From: CAYMTN01 sp964393335
Lineage (GTDB): Bacteria > Chloroflexota > Anaerolineae > Aggregatilineales > Aggregatilineaceae
Length of the DNA stretch: 6,478 nt
Assembly (NCBI GenBank): GCA_964393335.1
Contig: CAYMTN010000279.1
Span: 1 to 6,478 of the forward strand
Direction of reading: 5' to 3'
Shown: positions 5,169 through 6,478 of the stretch, piece by piece
Position numbering within the stretch: the stretch's first letter is position 1
Layout: every line of letters starts with the position of its first letter
Notes under the pieces: generated by a model
The model's database searches: none
Seen by the model: the letters and a program-made list of their open reading frames with translations, nothing else
Told to the model about the DNA's origin: nothing
Made by a program: the position numbers and the translations under genes

Positions 5169-6281
5169 ATGGATACCCGTATTCGAAAAATGGCGCACGT
5201 GATCATCAACTACTCGACCGAGGTCAAACCCGGCGAGCGCGTGTTGATCCGCAGCACCAGCCCGGCGGGCCAGCCGCTCTGCCAGGCGCTCTACGAAGAA
5301 GCCCTCAAAGCAGGCGGGCTGCCGGTGGTCTACATGCACATGAGCCAGGAAGACGCGATCGCGCTGGGCGCGGTGACCGACACCGATCAACTGGCGGACG
5401 TCAACCCGATGCTCAAGCAGATGTACGACGAAGCGCCGGTCGTGATCCGCATCGAGGCCGAAGAAGATACGCGCGACCGCTCCCAGTACCCGCTGGAATT
5501 ACAGCGCGCCCGCGCCAGGGCACGCGCCGCCCTGATCTCGATCCAGATGAAGCGCGAAGCCGCCCAAACGCTGCGCCGCTGTACCACGCAGTTCCCGACC
5601 TTCGCCTACGCGCAGAACGCGGGCATGTCACTGCGCCAGTACGAAGATTTTTTGTTCGGCGCGTGCAAAGCGGAACTGGACGACCCGATCAGCGCCTGGA
5701 AGGCCGTTTACGCGGCGCACGAGCGGTTGGTCGCGTGGCTGAAGGGCAAAAAACACGTTCACGTGCGCGGCGATAACATCGACCTGCACCTGTCCATCGA
5801 GGGCCGCATCTTCAAAAACGCAGGCGGCAAAGAGAACTTCCCCGACGGCGAAATCTTCACCGGCCCGGTTGAAGACAGCGTGAACGGCTGGGTGCGCTTC
5901 ACCTACCCCGCCTACTACGAAGGCAACGAGGTCAAGGGCGTCGAGCTGGAATTCAAGGACGGGCTGGTCGTCAACGAACGCGCCGCCGCCAACCAGGCAT
6001 TTCTGACCGCCACGCTGGACCGCGACCCCGGCGCGCGCCGCCTGGGTGAATTCGCCATCGGCACCAACCGCGACATTCAGACCTTCACCGGTTCGATCTT
6101 GTTTGACGAGAAAATCGGCGGGACCGTCCACATGGCCGTCGGGCAGGGTTACGCCGAAACCGGTAGTGTCAATGAGTCGTCGGTACACTGGGATATGATC
6201 TGCGATATGCGCCAGGGGGGCGAGATCGTGGTCGATGGCGAGTTGTTTTATAAGGACGGGCAGTTTATGATCGGTGACTAG
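5169..6281 (+). CDS. M29-family metallo-aminopeptidase
   Basis: A 370-residue cytosolic leucyl-type aminopeptidase of the thermophilic aminopeptidase family (AmpS/PepS/AmpT). It removes N-terminal residues from peptides using a two-metal centre. The N-terminal half (1-200) carries the IRKMAHVIINYS and VKPGERVLI start common in the family. The C-terminal catalytic half holds the predicted metal ligands: E228 in NFPDGEIFTGP, E294 in RRLGEFAIGTN, H321 in GGTVHMAVGQGY, and H340 and D342 in VHWDMICDM. Y328 is a likely catalytic-site tyrosine. It is shorter than the roughly 410 residues of the Thermus and Staphylococcus members, with part of the shortening between H321 and H340. GGAAGGA (5150-5156) precedes the ATG by 12 bases, rather far, but the next ATG (5190) is worse. 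It is monocistronic, between two terminators. Confidence 0.93.
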   Translation: MDTRIRKMAHVIINYSTEVKPGERVLIRSTSPAGQPLCQALYEEALKAGGLPVVYMHMSQEDAIALGAVTDTDQLADVNPMLKQMYDEAPVVIRIEAEEDTRDRSQYPLELQRARARARAALISIQMKREAAQTLRRCTTQFPTFAYAQNAGMSLRQYEDFLFGACKAELDDPISAWKAVYAAHERLVAWLKGKKHVHVRGDNIDLHLSIEGRIFKNAGGKENFPDGEIFTGPVEDSVNGWVRFTYPAYYEGNEVKGVELEFKDGLVVNERAAANQAFLTATLDRDPGARRLGEFAIGTNRDIQTFTGSILFDEKIGGTVHMAVGQGYAETGSVNESSVHWDMICDMRQGGEIVVDGELFYKDGQFMIGD

Positions 6282-6311
6282 GTGGAGGTGGGCAGCTGCC
6301 CGCCTATCCTA
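6279..6311 (+). other. Hairpin immediately after the aminopeptidase stop
   Basis: AGGTGGGC (6286-6293) and GCCCGCCT (6298-6305) pair with one U-G wobble around AGCT. TAGG (6279-6282, containing the stop codon) and CCTA (6308-6311) can extend the stem past a small internal loop. There is no T-run. It may protect the mRNA 3' end ahead of the terminator at 6320. Confidence 0.4.
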
Positions 6312-6319
6312 CGTTCTCC

Positions 6320-6354
6320 GGCCCTGCCGTTACGCATGCGGTGGGGCCTTTTTT
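6320..6354 (+). terminator. Intrinsic terminator of the aminopeptidase gene
   Basis: GGCCCTGCCG (6320-6329) pairs with CGGTGGGGCC (6339-6348), ten pairs with two G-U, around a 9-base loop. TTTTTT follows at 6349-6354. It lies about 40 bases after the stop. Confidence 0.9.
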
Positions 6355-6379
6355 GTCCTGGAAATGCGCGTGACGCACC

Positions 6380-6411
6380 AAAAAACCCCTACCAGTCTGG
6401 CAGGGGTTTTT
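6380..6411. terminator. Bidirectional terminator facing tRNA-Asn
   Basis: AAAAACCCCT (6381-6390) and AGGGGTTTTT (6402-6411) are perfect arms, with inner CCA/TGG pairing across one mismatch and a 3-base loop. Read on the minus strand, the stem directly follows the tRNA-Asn 3' end and terminates in six Ts. On the plus strand there are five Ts, so it also backs up the aminopeptidase terminator. Confidence 0.8.
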
Positions 6412-6413
6412 GC

Positions 6414-6478
6414 TGGCTCCTGAGGTAGGACTCGAACCTACAACCCATCGGTTAACAGCCGATTGCTCTGCCAATTGA
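6414..6478 (-). tRNA. tRNA-Asn (anticodon GTT), 5' end cut by the window
   Basis: The minus strand shows a tRNA lacking about 11 bases at its 5' end: acceptor 5' strand TCCTGAG by complementarity, plus the first D-arm bases. Visible parts are the D-arm remainder ending GGCAGAGC and the anticodon stem ATCGG/CCGAT with loop CTGTTAA. The anticodon GTT is at 6454-6456 on the complement. The T arm is GTAGG-TTCGAGT-CCTAC, then the 3' acceptor strand CTCAGGA and discriminator G. The 3' CCA is encoded (6414-6416), unlike tRNA-Ser in the same window. Confidence 0.95.

Noticed and set aside
4958..5776. Plus-strand open frame running through tRNA-Ser into the aminopeptidase gene
   Set aside because: It crosses a complete tRNA and its terminator and is out of frame with a well-supported enzyme.
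1..6478. CRISPR array, insertion sequence, toxin-antitoxin or defence genes
   Set aside because: No regularly spaced direct repeats, transposase motifs, terminal inverted repeats or defence-associated domains were seen on either strand.

Overview
The window is GC-rich (roughly 60-65% by eye), gene-dense bacterial chromosome with mostly housekeeping content. The style fits a Chloroflexota (Anaerolineae-like) genome: GC-rich intergenic palindromes, small hypothetical proteins between housekeeping genes, and a compact M29 aminopeptidase. That assignment is inference; nothing here is a phylogenetic marker I could place with certainty. I see no mobile element, CRISPR array or phage gene.

Layout. 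Positions 1-138 are non-coding and hold three GC-rich hairpins; the last sits 6 bases past the stop of a minus-strand gene and is its likely terminator. Positions 139-1224 (minus) encode an exported seven-bladed WD40/TolB-like beta-propeller protein. After a 166-base divergent intergenic region comes galT-galK (1391-3586, plus), a two-gene Leloir operon with all recognisable catalytic residues present. Next is a pair of small uncharacterised genes: a two-helix membrane protein (3681-3947) and, 5 bases later, an acidic soluble protein (3953-4297) ending in QLSLF, the canonical bacterial sliding-clamp-binding peptide. tadA (4350-4811) follows. Its extended -10 promoter (TGCTATAAT) lies so close to the start codon that the mRNA is probably leaderless or nearly so. 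Then come a palindromic repeat, tRNA-Ser(CGA) with a strong terminator, an M29-family metallo-aminopeptidase (5169-6281) with its own extended -10 promoter, a stack of three hairpins including two terminators, and a tRNA-Asn(GTT) on the minus strand cut by the window end.

How it works together. GalK and GalT take galactose to galactose-1-phosphate and exchange it with UDP-glucose; the epimerase is not in the window. TadA and the two tRNA genes belong to decoding, but TadA's known substrate is tRNA-Arg(ACG), so its position beside tRNA-Ser is not functional evidence. The aminopeptidase serves peptide turnover. The most interesting item is the small acidic protein with the clamp-binding tail. 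It has no recognisable enzymatic domain and may be an undescribed DnaN-interacting factor.
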